Assembly: GCF_001439695.1 (NCBI RefSeq)
Contig: NZ_JYLL01000014.1
Coordinates: 1-64,000 of the forward strand
Source: Pseudomonas veronii
Lineage (GTDB): Bacteria; Pseudomonadota; Gammaproteobacteria; Pseudomonadales; Pseudomonadaceae
Direction: 5' to 3'
Length of the DNA: 64,000 bases
How positions within the stretch are numbered: position 1 is the first letter of the stretch; each line of letters starts with the position of its first letter. This document shows positions 42,307-51,465 of the stretch, in pieces. Both the position numbers and the translations under genes were made by a program. Under the pieces are notes generated by a model, which was not told where the DNA came from, ran no database searches, and was given only the letters and a program-made list of their open reading frames with translations.

Positions 42307-43889
42307 GGCAGCTCCTTCGGTGAGCTATCTTCAGGGGGAATCGTTAAGTCGATCAGACGCCGGGCCAGGCGGATCAGGCGATACAGTTTGATTAACAGCC
42401 TGTCGGGCAGCCGCTCCAGTCCCACGTCCACGGCGGGACGATTTGTGAGCGGGAGTTGATAGATCCCCAGCAACAATTGGCCGAACAGCGCTGACGGCAG
42501 TTGCTTACGATCTTCCCAGTTGACGTCGTCTTGAGCGCGCAGCAGGGCCATGAGCAGTAGGTGAACGCCGGTTGCGTGAGGCGCTGCAAGATCAACTCGC
42601 TCGATGTTCAGGGCGAAGCCCAAGCCAAGCGGCTGACCGATGATGCTCTCGGGGTATCCGGCATAGGCCGCCATTTCTCGCGCCAGTCCGGCAATGGCTA
42701 AACGCAGTTGTTCGGGTGTATCCAGCGTTGGTGTGATCGTCCAGAGGTCGTCGATTGGGCAGGTTTCGACTGGAGACGTCGCTTTGGTGGCTATCTCGCG
42801 ATCGATTTGCTCACGAATCTGTTGAACGCGTGATCGAGGATTGACCGCTGGTGAAACATTTGTTTCGGGTTCTGCGAGCAGTTCTTCTGAAACTGACTCT
42901 ATCCTGCTCTCGACCTGGGTTGATTGTGATTCAGTGTCGGAGGAGGGCGGTTCTGCCGCGGCTTCATGTTCGCTTGGCGAATAGATGTTCTCTGAGGGCC
43001 TGGTAGTGACAGCCCCAGGCGTGGATACGACCCGTTGGGTATCGCTCAGCTCCAGGGCCAGCATACGGTAGGACTGTCCGAGCAAGCGGCTCATGCGTTC
43101 GAGTAATTCATCCTGGATCTTCTCAAGATCAAAGGATTCAGGATCGCAATCGAAGTAACCCATGGATTCCAGCCAGAACTCTGCAAATGCAACTGTGGCA
43201 GTTGGATAACGGTTCCAGATTCGCTCAGCCTGACTACGTAGACCGATCAGACGCTCTATCTGAGGCTTACCCAACCCGGCATACAGAGTTTGTGGAATGG
43301 CGGGTAATAAGTGTTCGAGGGTGTCCAGCATCCGGCTGATGTGCGACTGTGAAATCGGATAGCCCCCAGCGGCAAGACGTCGAGCCAGCTCCCGTTGTGA
43401 GAGCTGTGGGCCATCCGATTCAAGCATGGTTTTGAGTTTGGCTACCGCCAGAGCCCGTTCGATGAACGTGAGTTGGCCGTGCAGATCGCTTTCCGCCAAA
43501 TGGCCGAGTAGGGCGTTGGTTTCATTGCTCCAAGGTCGGAACAGGCAGTGAATCCGAAAGAAACGCTCGTCGCGAGTTTCCTGCCACAGCTCGCCGAGAA
43601 TCGCCAAGCGCGTATTACCGCCGTTGCGGATGATGAAATAGGTTTCTCCCGGGCGACGGGTAATCGGCGGTGGTTGATCCAGCCCGCGTTCACGGATCGA
43701 AGCCTTGATATCGTCATACAGCGGATTACGAATGAATCGAGGGTTGTGTTCGTAGGGCCGCAACTGCTCCAGAGTGACCAGCATAGGCGTGTCAGTAAGT
43801 GGATCGGATAGCCGCTCCAGTTCTGGACCTCGAGGGAAGTGGTCCTGGTGCAGCTTGTCGGTGATCTGCGCCTGACTGAGCTTCTTCAT
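42303..43889 (-). CDS. parB: ParB-family partition protein of PFGI-1-class ICE (TIGR03764-like)
   Basis: 528 residues, longer than plasmid ParB. ParB/Srx-type N-terminal domain: LEQLRPYEHNPRF and GLDQPPPITRRPGETYFIIRNGGNTRLAILGEL. A helix-turn-helix follows (LSQRELARRLAAGGYPISQSHISRML). The C-terminal half is specific to this ICE class with an acidic Ser/Glu linker near 290-360. With ParA it keeps the excised or replicating ICE in dividing cells. ATG preceded by GAGG. Confidence 0.85.
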   Translation of the reverse strand: MKKLSQAQITDKLHQDHFPRGPELERLSDPLTDTPMLVTLEQLRPYEHNPRFIRNPLYDDIKASIRERGLDQPPPITRRPGETYFIIRNGGNTRLAILGELWQETRDERFFRIHCLFRPWSNETNALLGHLAESDLHGQLTFIERALAVAKLKTMLESDGPQLSQRELARRLAAGGYPISQSHISRMLDTLEHLLPAIPQTLYAGLGKPQIERLIGLRSQAERIWNRYPTATVAFAEFWLESMGYFDCDPESFDLEKIQDELLERMSRLLGQSYRMLALELSDTQRVVSTPGAVTTRPSENIYSPSEHEAAAEPPSSDTESQSTQVESRIESVSEELLAEPETNVSPAVNPRSRVQQIREQIDREIATKATSPVETCPIDDLWTITPTLDTPEQLRLAIAGLAREMAAYAGYPESIIGQPLGLGFALNIERVDLAAPHATGVHLLLMALLRAQDDVNWEDRKQLPSALFGQLLLGIYQLPLTNRPAVDVGLERLPDRLLIKLYRLIRLARRLIDLTIPPEDSSPKELP

Positions 43890-43903
43890 CGGAACAACCT
43901 CAG

Positions 43904-44113
43904 TTAACGCCGGTTACGCAAATGGTCACCGACCTCGAACTTGACGATCTTGGCAGTCCCCGAACCTTCGAAATGTCTGGAAAGCTCTGCGAGGAGCCAA
44001 CCCATGGCCGAGCGTCCACCCTGCAGGCGAAAGACGACAGTGCAGTATTCATCGCCAGATGGGTGGTGTGGTCGAGTGAATGGTGGAGCGATGATGGGAA
44101 GTTGATCCAACAT
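43904..44113 (-). CDS. small hypothetical ICE protein, 69 aa
   Basis: Start ATG at 44113 with AAGGAG seven bases upstream; a longer frame continues upstream but would overlap parA and lacks a start with a ribosome-binding site. The product has CTVVFRLQGGRSAMGWLLAELSRHFEG then a basic end. Its start shares bases (TGATG) with the stop of the preceding 29-codon ORF. Between parA and parB; a partition accessory is plausible, no family known. Confidence 0.6.
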   Translation of the reverse strand: MLDQLPIIAPPFTRPHHPSGDEYCTVVFRLQGGRSAMGWLLAELSRHFEGSGTAKIVKFEVGDHLRNRR

Positions 44114-44202
44114 CAGAAGACTCCTTGCCAAACGCTGTTGGCTATAAGGTCGAGCAAACACAATGATTGGGCGAGAAGTGCCGGCATGGTGAATGGTGTC
44201 AT
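44113..44202 (-). CDS. 29-codon coupling ORF between parA and the 69-aa gene
   Basis: ATG overlaps the parA stop as ATGA with GGAGG four bases upstream, and its own TGA overlaps the next ATG as TGATG. The peptide is hydrophobic (MPALLAQSLCLLDLIANSVW). It may be a real small membrane peptide or a device that carries ribosomes from parA to the 69-aa gene. Sequence arrangement is certain, function open. Confidence 0.45.
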   Translation of the reverse strand: MTPFTMPALLAQSLCLLDLIANSVWQGVF

Positions 44203-45041
44203 TTAACCTCCGTGCACCTGCCCACCCTAGAAATCGCTTCGCGCCATTCCGGAAACAACTCGATGGCCAGCGCTTGCATGGTTTCCATCGCGGATGGCGA
44301 GCGTCGTTCCCGTGACTGGCGTGTCTCGACTCGGTGGACCGGTAGGCCAAGGGAGGCGGCGTTGAGGTACGCCACTCGCTCCGGAATTGCGGTGTCTAGA
44401 ACCGAGATGTTGTTAGCCCCTGCGAAGGTCTCGCGCAGGCCACGGATGATCATCCGGGTGTCCACTCGAATGGCATTCACCTGGTTCAGGAGCAGTCGTA
44501 AGGGTGGGGGTGGAATGCCCAGGTGGCGGAAAGGTTCGAGTTCGCTGAGTAGCTTCAAGGTGCCACGCTGCAGTTCGCGGGCGGCGAGCATTTCCGGGGT
44601 GATGGGAGAGAGGGCAAGGTCGGAGGCCAGGATGGCCATCTCCAGCAGCACGCTACGCGCACCTTGGGTGTCGATCAAAAGCAGGTCGTAACGGGCGCGG
44701 AAGTTGTCGAGCAGATTGCGTAGGCGTAATCGCCCGTCAGGGGCGTGCAGCAGCAAGGTACTCAGTCGACCTTGATCGTCGTTGGAGACGATCAGATCGA
44801 GCCCTGCAATCACTGTCCTGGAAATAATCTGGGCAGGCATAGCTAGGTTGAGTGCGATGAACTCGTACGCACCGACATCAGCCTTCTGGCTCAAGGCGTA
44901 ATAGCTGGAGAGGGTGGGTTGGCTATCCAGATCCAGTAGCAGGACGCGTAGGCCTGCGTCAGCCAGTAGGCCGCCGAGATTGGCGGCTACTGTGGTTTTG
45001 CCCACCCCGCCTTTGGTGGAAACCACCGATACCACACGCAT
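44199..45041 (-). CDS. parA: ParA-family partition ATPase
   Basis: 280 residues. The deviant Walker A box STKGGVGKTT (residues 8-17), Walker A' DLDSQPTLSSYY and Walker B LLLIDTQGA define the Soj/ParA class. Like other ICE ParA proteins it lacks a long N-terminal DNA-binding extension. Transcribed behind alpA with only 4 bases between; probably autoregulated through the palindromes at 45351-45383. Confidence 0.92.
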   Translation of the reverse strand: MRVVSVVSTKGGVGKTTVAANLGGLLADAGLRVLLLDLDSQPTLSSYYALSQKADVGAYEFIALNLAMPAQIISRTVIAGLDLIVSNDDQGRLSTLLLHAPDGRLRLRNLLDNFRARYDLLLIDTQGARSVLLEMAILASDLALSPITPEMLAARELQRGTLKLLSELEPFRHLGIPPPPLRLLLNQVNAIRVDTRMIIRGLRETFAGANNISVLDTAIPERVAYLNAASLGLPVHRVETRQSRERRSPSAMETMQALAIELFPEWREAISRVGRCTEVK

Positions 45042-45045
45042 GGCA

Positions 45046-45276
45046 TCAGGCCTGTTTGCCTAAGCGTTCAACGACCCACTGCTCGATTTCTAGCGAGTCC
45101 CAACCGACTGCCCGCAATCCAATGCGTTTAGCCTGAGGGAATTTACCTTCCTTCATCAGGTTGTAGATGTGCGCGCGTTTGAAGCCGGTTTTTCGCTCCA
45201 CCTCGTCACGTCGCATGATGTGGCGTTCTACCTGCAGTTGAGGTGCTTCAACGATGGGTAAGGATTGGCTGGACAT
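45046..45276 (-). CDS. alpA: AlpA-family transcriptional regulator
   Basis: 76 residues from ATG at 45276 with AGGAG eight bases upstream (a GTG nine bases earlier is less well placed). HIMRRDEVERKTGFKRAHIYNLMKEGKFPQAKRIGLRAVGWDS is the complete MerR/AlpA-type winged helix of phage and ICE activators. It heads the maintenance operon; AlpA proteins control integrase or excision genes in related elements. Confidence 0.9.
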   Translation of the reverse strand: MSSQSLPIVEAPQLQVERHIMRRDEVERKTGFKRAHIYNLMKEGKFPQAKRIGLRAVGWDSLEIEQWVVERLGKQA

Positions 45277-45350
45277 GCTGGTCACTCCTGGCGCCGATTG
45301 GCGCGTGGTGGGAAGTGACCTGAATTGAATAGCAGAAGTGGGGGAGAGTC

Positions 45351-45383
45351 ATTGCACTGCAATCAGAGGTATTGCAGTGCAAT
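45351..45383. promoter_or_regulatory. tandem 13-bp palindromes before alpA
   Basis: ATTGCACTGCAAT, 7 bases, ATTGCAGTGCAAT. Each is a palindrome around its middle base and the two are also inverted copies of each other; centres are 20 bases apart, about two helical turns, so dimers would bind the same face. Located 75 bases upstream of the alpA ATG: a strong operator candidate. Confidence 0.65.
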
Positions 45384-45391
45384 TGCTCCAC

Positions 45392-46144
45392 TCAGATACC
45401 TTTTTTGAGTATGCGATTGGCTGCGGCGAACTTTGCATCCAGCGTGCGTTTGCTCAGGCCAGGATCGTCTTTGCGATGAGCTGAGATGGAATTGACGATG
45501 GAGGATTGACTATCAAATACTGAGTGCGGTTTACCTGATGGCGAGTGTCCTAAGATTAGTTCAAGCAACGCCCCTATGACTTTCAGGTAGCCGATTTCAC
45601 TGCGGTCACTGAGTTTACTGTTGGACTTTAGTAACTGATGGATATTTTCTCTTTCCAACCCCATTGCCTCAAGCTCATCGAGTAGTTGTTGATAAGACGC
45701 TTCTATATTTTTTATCCGCAATTGCATTGCATCTCGGTCGGCTTGTAAGGCCAGATAGGTGCCAGGGCTGATAGCTCCTTGTTGGTTGAAGGACTGTTCG
45801 AAAAGAAAGCTTGGTCTTTGGTCAGGGTAGTAGCGCGCCATCCAAACTCTGAGGTCAGTATGGCGGATAGTTATCTGACTGCAATCGATGGGCGTGCCAA
45901 TCGTGACCGACACGCCGAAGCAGCCATAGGCCAGGTCGCCATGGCGAATGGCATCTATAATTTTTTCGGTATTTGCCTGTAGGCACGGCCATTGGGGGAA
46001 GTATTTTGACAGGAGCGCAGGACAGTCCCAAGCCGATTCTAGTATTTGGGTTTCATGAGCCATGAGATTGCACCAGCGTATAGCTGCGTCAATGGGCCGA
46101 TAAAAAATTTTTGCAAAAACGTTGTAGCTGTCGGGTTCATACAT
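45392..46144 (-). CDS. hypothetical ICE-end protein, 250 aa
   Basis: From ATG at 46144. No signal or membrane segment; a C-terminal coiled region (about 133-175) and a basic end SKRTLDAKFAAANRILKKGI that resembles the ends of many Pseudomonas element-encoded proteins near alpA. AT-richer than the genes to the left. It is the outermost ICE-like gene before the IS21 element; whether it is inside the attachment site cannot be decided. Confidence 0.55.
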   Translation of the reverse strand: MYEPDSYNVFAKIFYRPIDAAIRWCNLMAHETQILESAWDCPALLSKYFPQWPCLQANTEKIIDAIRHGDLAYGCFGVSVTIGTPIDCSQITIRHTDLRVWMARYYPDQRPSFLFEQSFNQQGAISPGTYLALQADRDAMQLRIKNIEASYQQLLDELEAMGLERENIHQLLKSNSKLSDRSEIGYLKVIGALLELILGHSPSGKPHSVFDSQSSIVNSISAHRKDDPGLSKRTLDAKFAAANRILKKGI

Positions 46145-46413
46145 AGGAGCAGCCTCATATTCGAGGGAGCAGATCCGCTAACTACGTTTTTATGGCCTTT
46201 ACTAGCTGGGCTTCCGTGCGGCAACTGTCCCTTGATTCGGTTTTTGTTGTCGCTGATTGAAAACTGACCCACCCTGCCGATTGAAAATTGACCCAGGGCG
46301 GATTGCTGATTTTTGCCCCAGCAATTGTGGATAAGCTTAGCAGTAGTGTCCTGGTTGAAGACGCATCGGGCCCCACCGCATGCAGGCATGCGGCAGGGTG
46401 TTTACGGTGCAGA

Positions 46414-47253
46414 TCAAAACGGTTCATCGTCCTCGATACCATCTTCGTCCTTGCGCTTTCGTTCTCGCGATTTGATCTTTTTCTGGGCGGCCAAGGTGCT
46501 GTGTTGCAGGCGGTAGGACTCGTTGCCCGTTTCGACGATATGGCAGTGGTGTGTCAGCCGATCCAGCAACGCTGTGGTCATCTTGGCGTCGCCAAACACA
46601 CTCGACCATTCCGAGAAGCTGAGGTTGGTGGTGATGACCACACTGGTGTGTTCGTACAGTTTTGAAAGCAGGTGAAATAACAGCGCGCCACCACTCTGAC
46701 TGAAGGGCAAATACCCCAGCTCATCGAGTATCACCAGGTCTGTCCGAAGCATTCCCTGGGCGATTCGGCCTGCCTTACCATCGTACTTTTCACGCTCCAG
46801 CAGGTTGACGAGATCGACCGTGGAGAAGAACCGTACCCGTTTGTTATGAGTGGTGATTCCGGACACTGCCAAGGCACTGGCCAGGTGTGTTTTTCCGGTT
46901 CCAGGCCCACCGATGAACACGACATTTTGCGCAGTCTCCGTAAACTCAAGGCTGGATAATTCCTTGACCAGACGGGCATCAGCGCTGGAAGCGCTGAAGT
47001 CAAAGCCAGCTAAATCACGGTGCATGGGGAGCTTTGCCATGTTCATCTGATGATTCACAGAGCGCACGGCGCGATCTGCCTGCTCCTGTTGGAGCAGATG
47101 CTCAAGCAGCCATTTCGAGGATGCCGTCGAAGCTTCTCCCTGGGCCGCCAGTTCTCCCCAAGCCTGCGCCATGCCATGCAGACGCAGTTCTTTAAGCTCT
47201 GCCATCAAGTCACGCATTGCGGCTCTCCTCATCTGTTGTACGGAGTTGGTCAT
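46414..47253 (-). CDS. istB: IS21-family helper ATPase IstB
   Basis: About 279 residues from ATG at 47253 (other in-frame starts at 47271 and 47232 are possible). Walker A VVFIGGPGTGKTHLASALA, Walker B LVILDELGYLPFS and the sensor region SVVITTNLSFSEW are those of IstB/DnaC-like AAA+ proteins that choose the target for IstA. Overlaps the istA end. Confidence 0.92.
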   Translation of the reverse strand: MTNSVQQMRRAAMRDLMAELKELRLHGMAQAWGELAAQGEASTASSKWLLEHLLQQEQADRAVRSVNHQMNMAKLPMHRDLAGFDFSASSADARLVKELSSLEFTETAQNVVFIGGPGTGKTHLASALAVSGITTHNKRVRFFSTVDLVNLLEREKYDGKAGRIAQGMLRTDLVILDELGYLPFSQSGGALLFHLLSKLYEHTSVVITTNLSFSEWSSVFGDAKMTTALLDRLTHHCHIVETGNESYRLQHSTLAAQKKIKSRERKRKDEDGIEDDEPF

Positions 47254-48718
47254 ATCGGGCCGTGTTGGCAACGGGAGCCACCTTGAGTTGCAGGCTGGTT
47301 TCTACGGAAGGCGGTGGTGCAGTAGCGGTGAGTCGGGCGAGAACATTTAAGATGTGATCGGCGCTCAGACTTCCCGACTCGAGCACCAGTTCTACCGCTA
47401 CCAGCACCGGGTCAAGACCGGCGATGGGCACGGCAGCGAGCACCTGCGTCATGATTCGATCACCGTTGCTGTGACGTCTCAGGCCCCGTTTGAGAAGCCG
47501 CAACGGATTGGGCAGATCGGCAAACGGTGCGCCATTGCGCAGCGCACCCGGCTTGCGTTCGATGAGTGGGATGTAATGCTGCCAGTCAAAACTGACCTGA
47601 TCTCGATCAAAGAGGCGCTCGTGGCTGGCAATCATTGCGTCATCGGCGATGACCACGATCCGGGATGGGTAAAGACGGCTGCTGACCCACTGGCCGACTC
47701 GTTCACAAGGCACCGAATAGCGATTTCGCGCCACGCTGATCAGGCAGGTGCTGGAGACCCTTACGGTGCGCTCGACGTAGCCATCAAAGGCCGTCGGCAT
47801 CGGCATCATTTCGACCTGCTCCAGCTCCAAAACTTCCGCCACCGTAAGTCCGTTGTACTGCGGATGCAGCAGCTCGCTCCAGAGCGCACGACAGCGTTGA
47901 CCGAGCCAGGCATTCAGTTCCTCGAAGGTATGGAACATGCAGTTTTGAGCGTCAAGCCAAATGCGTCGTCGACTGTCTTGAACGTTCTTCTCGACAATGC
48001 CCTTTTCCCAGCCAGAGGCTACGTTGCAGAAATCCGGATCGAACAGGTAGTGCGCACACATCACGGAAAACCGGGCATTGACCGTGCGGCCCTTGCCTTT
48101 ATTGACCTTGTCGACAGCCGTTTTCATGTTGTCGTAGATGCCGCGACGCGGCACGCCACCTAACGCTGCGAACGAGCGTGTATGTGCATCGAAGAGCATC
48201 TCGTGACCTTGGCTAGGGTACGCAACCAACCAGAATGCGCGACTGGCGCACAGCTTCATGTGGGAGACCTGGATGCGTCGAAACAGGCCTCCGATCAGCA
48301 GCCCTTCTTCGCTCCAGTCAAATTGAAAAGCTTCACCGAGCGCAAACGTCAGCGGTACAAAAGCACGTAAAGACTTGCCTTGTTCACCTCGCCACGAACG
48401 TACAAACGCCGTGAGCTGGCTGTAGCCGCCGTCATAACCCTCGGCCTTGATCTGCTCGAAAAGTGCTTTGGCGCTTCTGCGGTTGTGCTTTGCCCGGAAC
48501 GAATCGGCTTTCAGCGCCTGTTCCAGCGTGTCGTGGAAAGGGCTGAGTTTGTTGAAGGTCGCGCACCGCTGGTACGCCGGCTGAGTAGCTTCGGGCGCTC
48601 TGACCCATTTTCGGATGGTGTTTCTCGACAGCCCGGTACGCTTGGCTATCTGGTGCAGCGAGAGCTTGTCGCGGAAGTACATCCGCCGGATTTTTCCCAA
48701 CATTTCCATGCTGATCAC
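47210..48718 (-). CDS. istA: IS21-family transposase IstA
   Basis: 502 residues (GTG at 48718; an ATG at 48709 with AGGGTG upstream is equally good). HTH near residues 18-40 (LSLHQIAKRTGLSRNTIRKWVR), then the DDE integrase core: FQFDWSEEG with the first Asp, GIYDNMKTAVDK with the second Asp, and GWEKGIVEKNVQDSRRR carrying the Glu. The frame is intact, so the element may be active. Confidence 0.92.
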   Translation of the reverse strand: MISMEMLGKIRRMYFRDKLSLHQIAKRTGLSRNTIRKWVRAPEATQPAYQRCATFNKLSPFHDTLEQALKADSFRAKHNRRSAKALFEQIKAEGYDGGYSQLTAFVRSWRGEQGKSLRAFVPLTFALGEAFQFDWSEEGLLIGGLFRRIQVSHMKLCASRAFWLVAYPSQGHEMLFDAHTRSFAALGGVPRRGIYDNMKTAVDKVNKGKGRTVNARFSVMCAHYLFDPDFCNVASGWEKGIVEKNVQDSRRRIWLDAQNCMFHTFEELNAWLGQRCRALWSELLHPQYNGLTVAEVLELEQVEMMPMPTAFDGYVERTVRVSSTCLISVARNRYSVPCERVGQWVSSRLYPSRIVVIADDAMIASHERLFDRDQVSFDWQHYIPLIERKPGALRNGAPFADLPNPLRLLKRGLRRHSNGDRIMTQVLAAVPIAGLDPVLVAVELVLESGSLSADHILNVLARLTATAPPPSVETSLQLKVAPVANTARYDQLRTTDEESRNA

Positions 48719-48824
48719 CCTGTGTTCTCCTGCTCGGAAAATGAGCAGAAGCAGTTGAACACCTGGGTCAGTTTTCAGTCGGCAGAACAGCCTTTACTGG
48801 GTCAGTTTTCGGTCAGCGGCAACA

Positions 48825-49345
48825 AACAAGGCCTGGGTAGCAGACATTACCTACATCCGAACCCGCAGTGGCTGGTTGTATCTGGCTGTGGTGCTGGACT
48901 TGTTCTCACGCAAGGTAGTGGGCAGGTCAATGGCGCCGAACATGCCCGCTGAACTGGTGTGCAGTGCAATGCAGCTGGCGGTTGCTCAACGTCAACCGCC
49001 ACCCGGCTTGATCGCCCACTCGGATCGCGGCAGCCAGTACGCGAGTGCGAGCTACAGAGCGCTACTGGCAAGAAGTGACATGCAGCAAAGCATGAGCCGT
49101 AAAGGTAACTGCTGGGATACGCAGTGATGGAGCGCTTCTTTCTGAGCTTGAAAATGGAGCGGGTATGGCGACGTGATTACGCCAACCATGCCGAGGCGAT
49201 ACGCGACATCACTGAGTACATCGTTGGGTTTACAACAACGAACGGCTGCACTCGAAACTGGGATATCTGCCACCGACCGTTTACGAACGGGCGATGGCGT
49301 CAAAATCACCTATCGAGGTGTCCGGAATTAGTTGACCACTACAGG
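48825..49345 (+). pseudogene. IS3-family transposase OrfB remnant with two frameshifts
   Basis: Starts at the IS21 border with AWVADITYIRTRSGWLYLAVV, the beginning of the DDE domain; IAHSDRGSQY gives the second Asp. After NCWDT one base is missing (consensus GATAACGCAGTG reads GATACGCAGTG near 49116) and the frame moves to VMERFFLSLKMERV with the catalytic Glu; near 49232 a T is missing and the frame moves again to NNERLHSKLGYLPP. The stop is at 49335, followed by a terminal repeat-like GTTGACCACTACA. The 5' half is absent. Confidence 0.8.
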
Positions 49346-49812
49346 GTGCGGGTTCCTCCCTGCTTGCCCGGTGACTCCGCATTTAGCGGAATTCCCGGCC
49401 TTCATTGAAAAACTTTCCCTCGCCTGAATAGGTAAGCACTTGCTGGAAGCCTCACATGGACGTTCGCTTACGGCTGAGCAGGTCGCCGCAGGCTCGATGA
49501 AGCCGCAGGGCTGCGGCATTCATCGGTACTGGCGGCGGAATTAATCAAGGCACTGGCGATTCTGTGGGGGGCGGTATCGAACCTGACCTTGGTCTTTGCA
49601 ATGCCGCTGCTTACCTAGGCCTGTTCGTTCCAGTGCTGGTTGGCTGGCTTTGGTTACGCCAGGCGTTAGTTGCAGGGCGGAGGCAAGGCACGATGGCGGG
49701 ACATCAAACTTTTAATATTGTTCTGATAATAGAATTAAATACTGTATAAAGAATAATGCAGGATAAATTGCCTGCCTAGTCACGCCCTATAAAAACAAAA
49801 ACGGTAACCAAC
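49346..49812. other. eroded DNA between IS remnant and chemoreceptor
   Basis: About 470 bases without an intact gene. Two hydrophobic fragments in different frames (about 49541-49620 and 49600-49690) look like parts of a broken membrane protein, unidentified. The last 110 bases are AT-rich and should contain the chemoreceptor promoter. Confidence 0.4.
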
Positions 49813-51465
49813 ATGCCATTTCTGAAAGGCTTCTCAATCGGCGCCAAGCTCCTCGTGCTGCCCGGGTTATTTGTGCTCGCTCTTCTGGTTGTCTCGGGTC
49901 TGGCCTATCGCGGGCTGGCCAAGCAACAAGCGGTAATCGAGGAAATCGACCAGTTGCGTTTCCAGCAGTATCGGCAAGTGTTAGAAACCTCGGCCGCCTC
50001 GCAGGCGGCGATGGTCGGCGCCTATGCCACAGGCGAGCGCATCCTTGAATCCAGTGGTCAAGCTTCTGCGGAGGACCTTGAGTCATATCTTGAGGATATG
50101 CAGGCCAGTGTCGACGACATGCGTGCCGGGCTGGACAAAGTGGCCCGTGAAACTCGCTTGGGCAAAGAGGAGAGAGCGCTCTATCAAGCGGTGCAGGAGC
50201 AGGCCGCAGTGGTCGGCGAGGGGCTTGCCGAATTCAAGCGCACTGCTTTGAGCGACCAGATACAGGCTGCCTCGCTGCTGGGTCGGGTGCGTGCCGACAA
50301 CAATGGCTTGCAAGGTCAATTCAACCGGCTGTTGGGTCTACAAGCCGAGCTGACCTCTGGCGCCTTCGCTGAGGCGGGCGCAACACAACAGCAGGTCTCA
50401 CGGATGCTCGTGGCGGTGCTGCTGGGTGGCAGCTTAATGGCTGTGTTAGTCAGTCTTTTGTTGCGTGCGCAAATCATCCGGCCCATCCGGGAAATCGAGA
50501 GGGCGTCGATCGAGTTGCGCGATGGCGACCTGACCCGACGCGTGCGGGTCATGGGTCGAGACGAGATTGCCCATACGGCTCAAGCATTCAACGAACTCAT
50601 CGATAGCTTCCAGCAGGCCATGCGCCAGGTTGCCGGAGTCGCGGCATCGGTCGGCGCCTCGGCAGAGGAGCTGGTGGGCGCTTCGGCGCGGGTGGCGCAA
50701 AGCTCTACGGCGCAGGCCGGTGCGGTGGGCGCGGTGTCGATGACCATCGAGCAGATGAGCGACGGTATTGCGGCAATCTCCAGTCATGCTGAAAGCCTGC
50801 GCAGCTGCGCCGAAGCCAGTTTGCGCGGTGCGCAGGATGGACACTTGGCCTTATCGCGACTGCTTGAGAAAATCGACAGCGTGCGCCATGCCTTCTCCGC
50901 GATCCGCGGCTCGGTGGGCGATTTTGTCGAAAGTACGACAGCGATTACCGCCAGCATCGGTCAGGTCAAGGACCTCTCCGCGCAGACGGGCATGCTGGCG
51001 CTCAATGCGGCCATCGAAGCGGCGCGTGCCGGAGAGAGGGGGCGCGGCTTCAGCGTGGTGGCCGACGAAGTGCGTAACCTGGCACAACGCTCTGCGCTGG
51101 CGGCCAACTCGATCAACCAGCTGACGTTGAAGCTGGAGAGCCAGTCCGGGATCGTCGACCAGGCATTGAGCGCGGGCACTGTGGCATTGGAAGAAAGCGG
51201 CCGGCTGCTGAGTGAGTTGGAAAGCACCCTGCAGCAGGCAACGGAACTGGTGGGTGACTCTACGCGCGGGGTTGACCGGATCGCCGATGCGGTAAGCGTG
51301 CAGAGCGAGGGTGGGCGAGGCATCGTGGCCAACGTCGAGCACATCGCACGCATGGCCGGCGAGGGTGATGCGATCACCCATCAGGTATCCGGAGCCGTGG
51401 TGTCTTTGCGCGAGCTGTCCGATGAGCTGAATGTGGCGGTGGGACGTTTTCGCTACGAGGCCTGA
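49813..51465 (+). CDS. methyl-accepting chemotaxis protein
   Basis: 550 residues. TM1 at about 12-32, a periplasmic sensor of about 160 residues (helical-bundle type), TM2 at about 197-217, a HAMP domain (IRPIREIERASIELRDGDLTRRV), then the signalling domain with the hairpin tip ALNAAIEAARAGERGRGFSVVADEVRNLA split around residue 405. No C-terminal CheR pentapeptide. Converges with the efflux operon (13-base overlap of stops). Its place beside the catabolic cluster suggests sensing of the same compound; ligand unknown. Confidence 0.9.
   Translation: MPFLKGFSIGAKLLVLPGLFVLALLVVSGLAYRGLAKQQAVIEEIDQLRFQQYRQVLETSAASQAAMVGAYATGERILESSGQASAEDLESYLEDMQASVDDMRAGLDKVARETRLGKEERALYQAVQEQAAVVGEGLAEFKRTALSDQIQAASLLGRVRADNNGLQGQFNRLLGLQAELTSGAFAEAGATQQQVSRMLVAVLLGGSLMAVLVSLLLRAQIIRPIREIERASIELRDGDLTRRVRVMGRDEIAHTAQAFNELIDSFQQAMRQVAGVAASVGASAEELVGASARVAQSSTAQAGAVGAVSMTIEQMSDGIAAISSHAESLRSCAEASLRGAQDGHLALSRLLEKIDSVRHAFSAIRGSVGDFVESTTAITASIGQVKDLSAQTGMLALNAAIEAARAGERGRGFSVVADEVRNLAQRSALAANSINQLTLKLESQSGIVDQALSAGTVALEESGRLLSELESTLQQATELVGDSTRGVDRIADAVSVQSEGGRGIVANVEHIARMAGEGDAITHQVSGAVVSLRELSDELNVAVGRFRYEA

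Larger units (their letters stand above)
46245..48824 (-). mobile_element. IS21-family insertion sequence (complete)
   Basis: Two genes, istA and istB, are enclosed by terminal inverted repeats that agree in 24 of 27 bases (left begins TGTTGTCGCTGATTGAAAAC, right inverted begins TGTTGCCGCTGACCGAAAAC). Second copies of the GAAAAxTGACCCA block lie just inside both ends (about 46280 and 48765), the usual multiple transposase sites of IS21. No target duplication is visible. Confidence 0.85.

Noticed and set aside
46237..46244. target-site duplication of the IS21 element
   Set aside because: The bases left of 46245 and right of 48824 do not match in any 4-8 base register.
49391..49530. possible remnants of known genes in the eroded stretch
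   Set aside because: Short reading-frame pieces suggested lyase-like or membrane proteins, but none is long enough to name.
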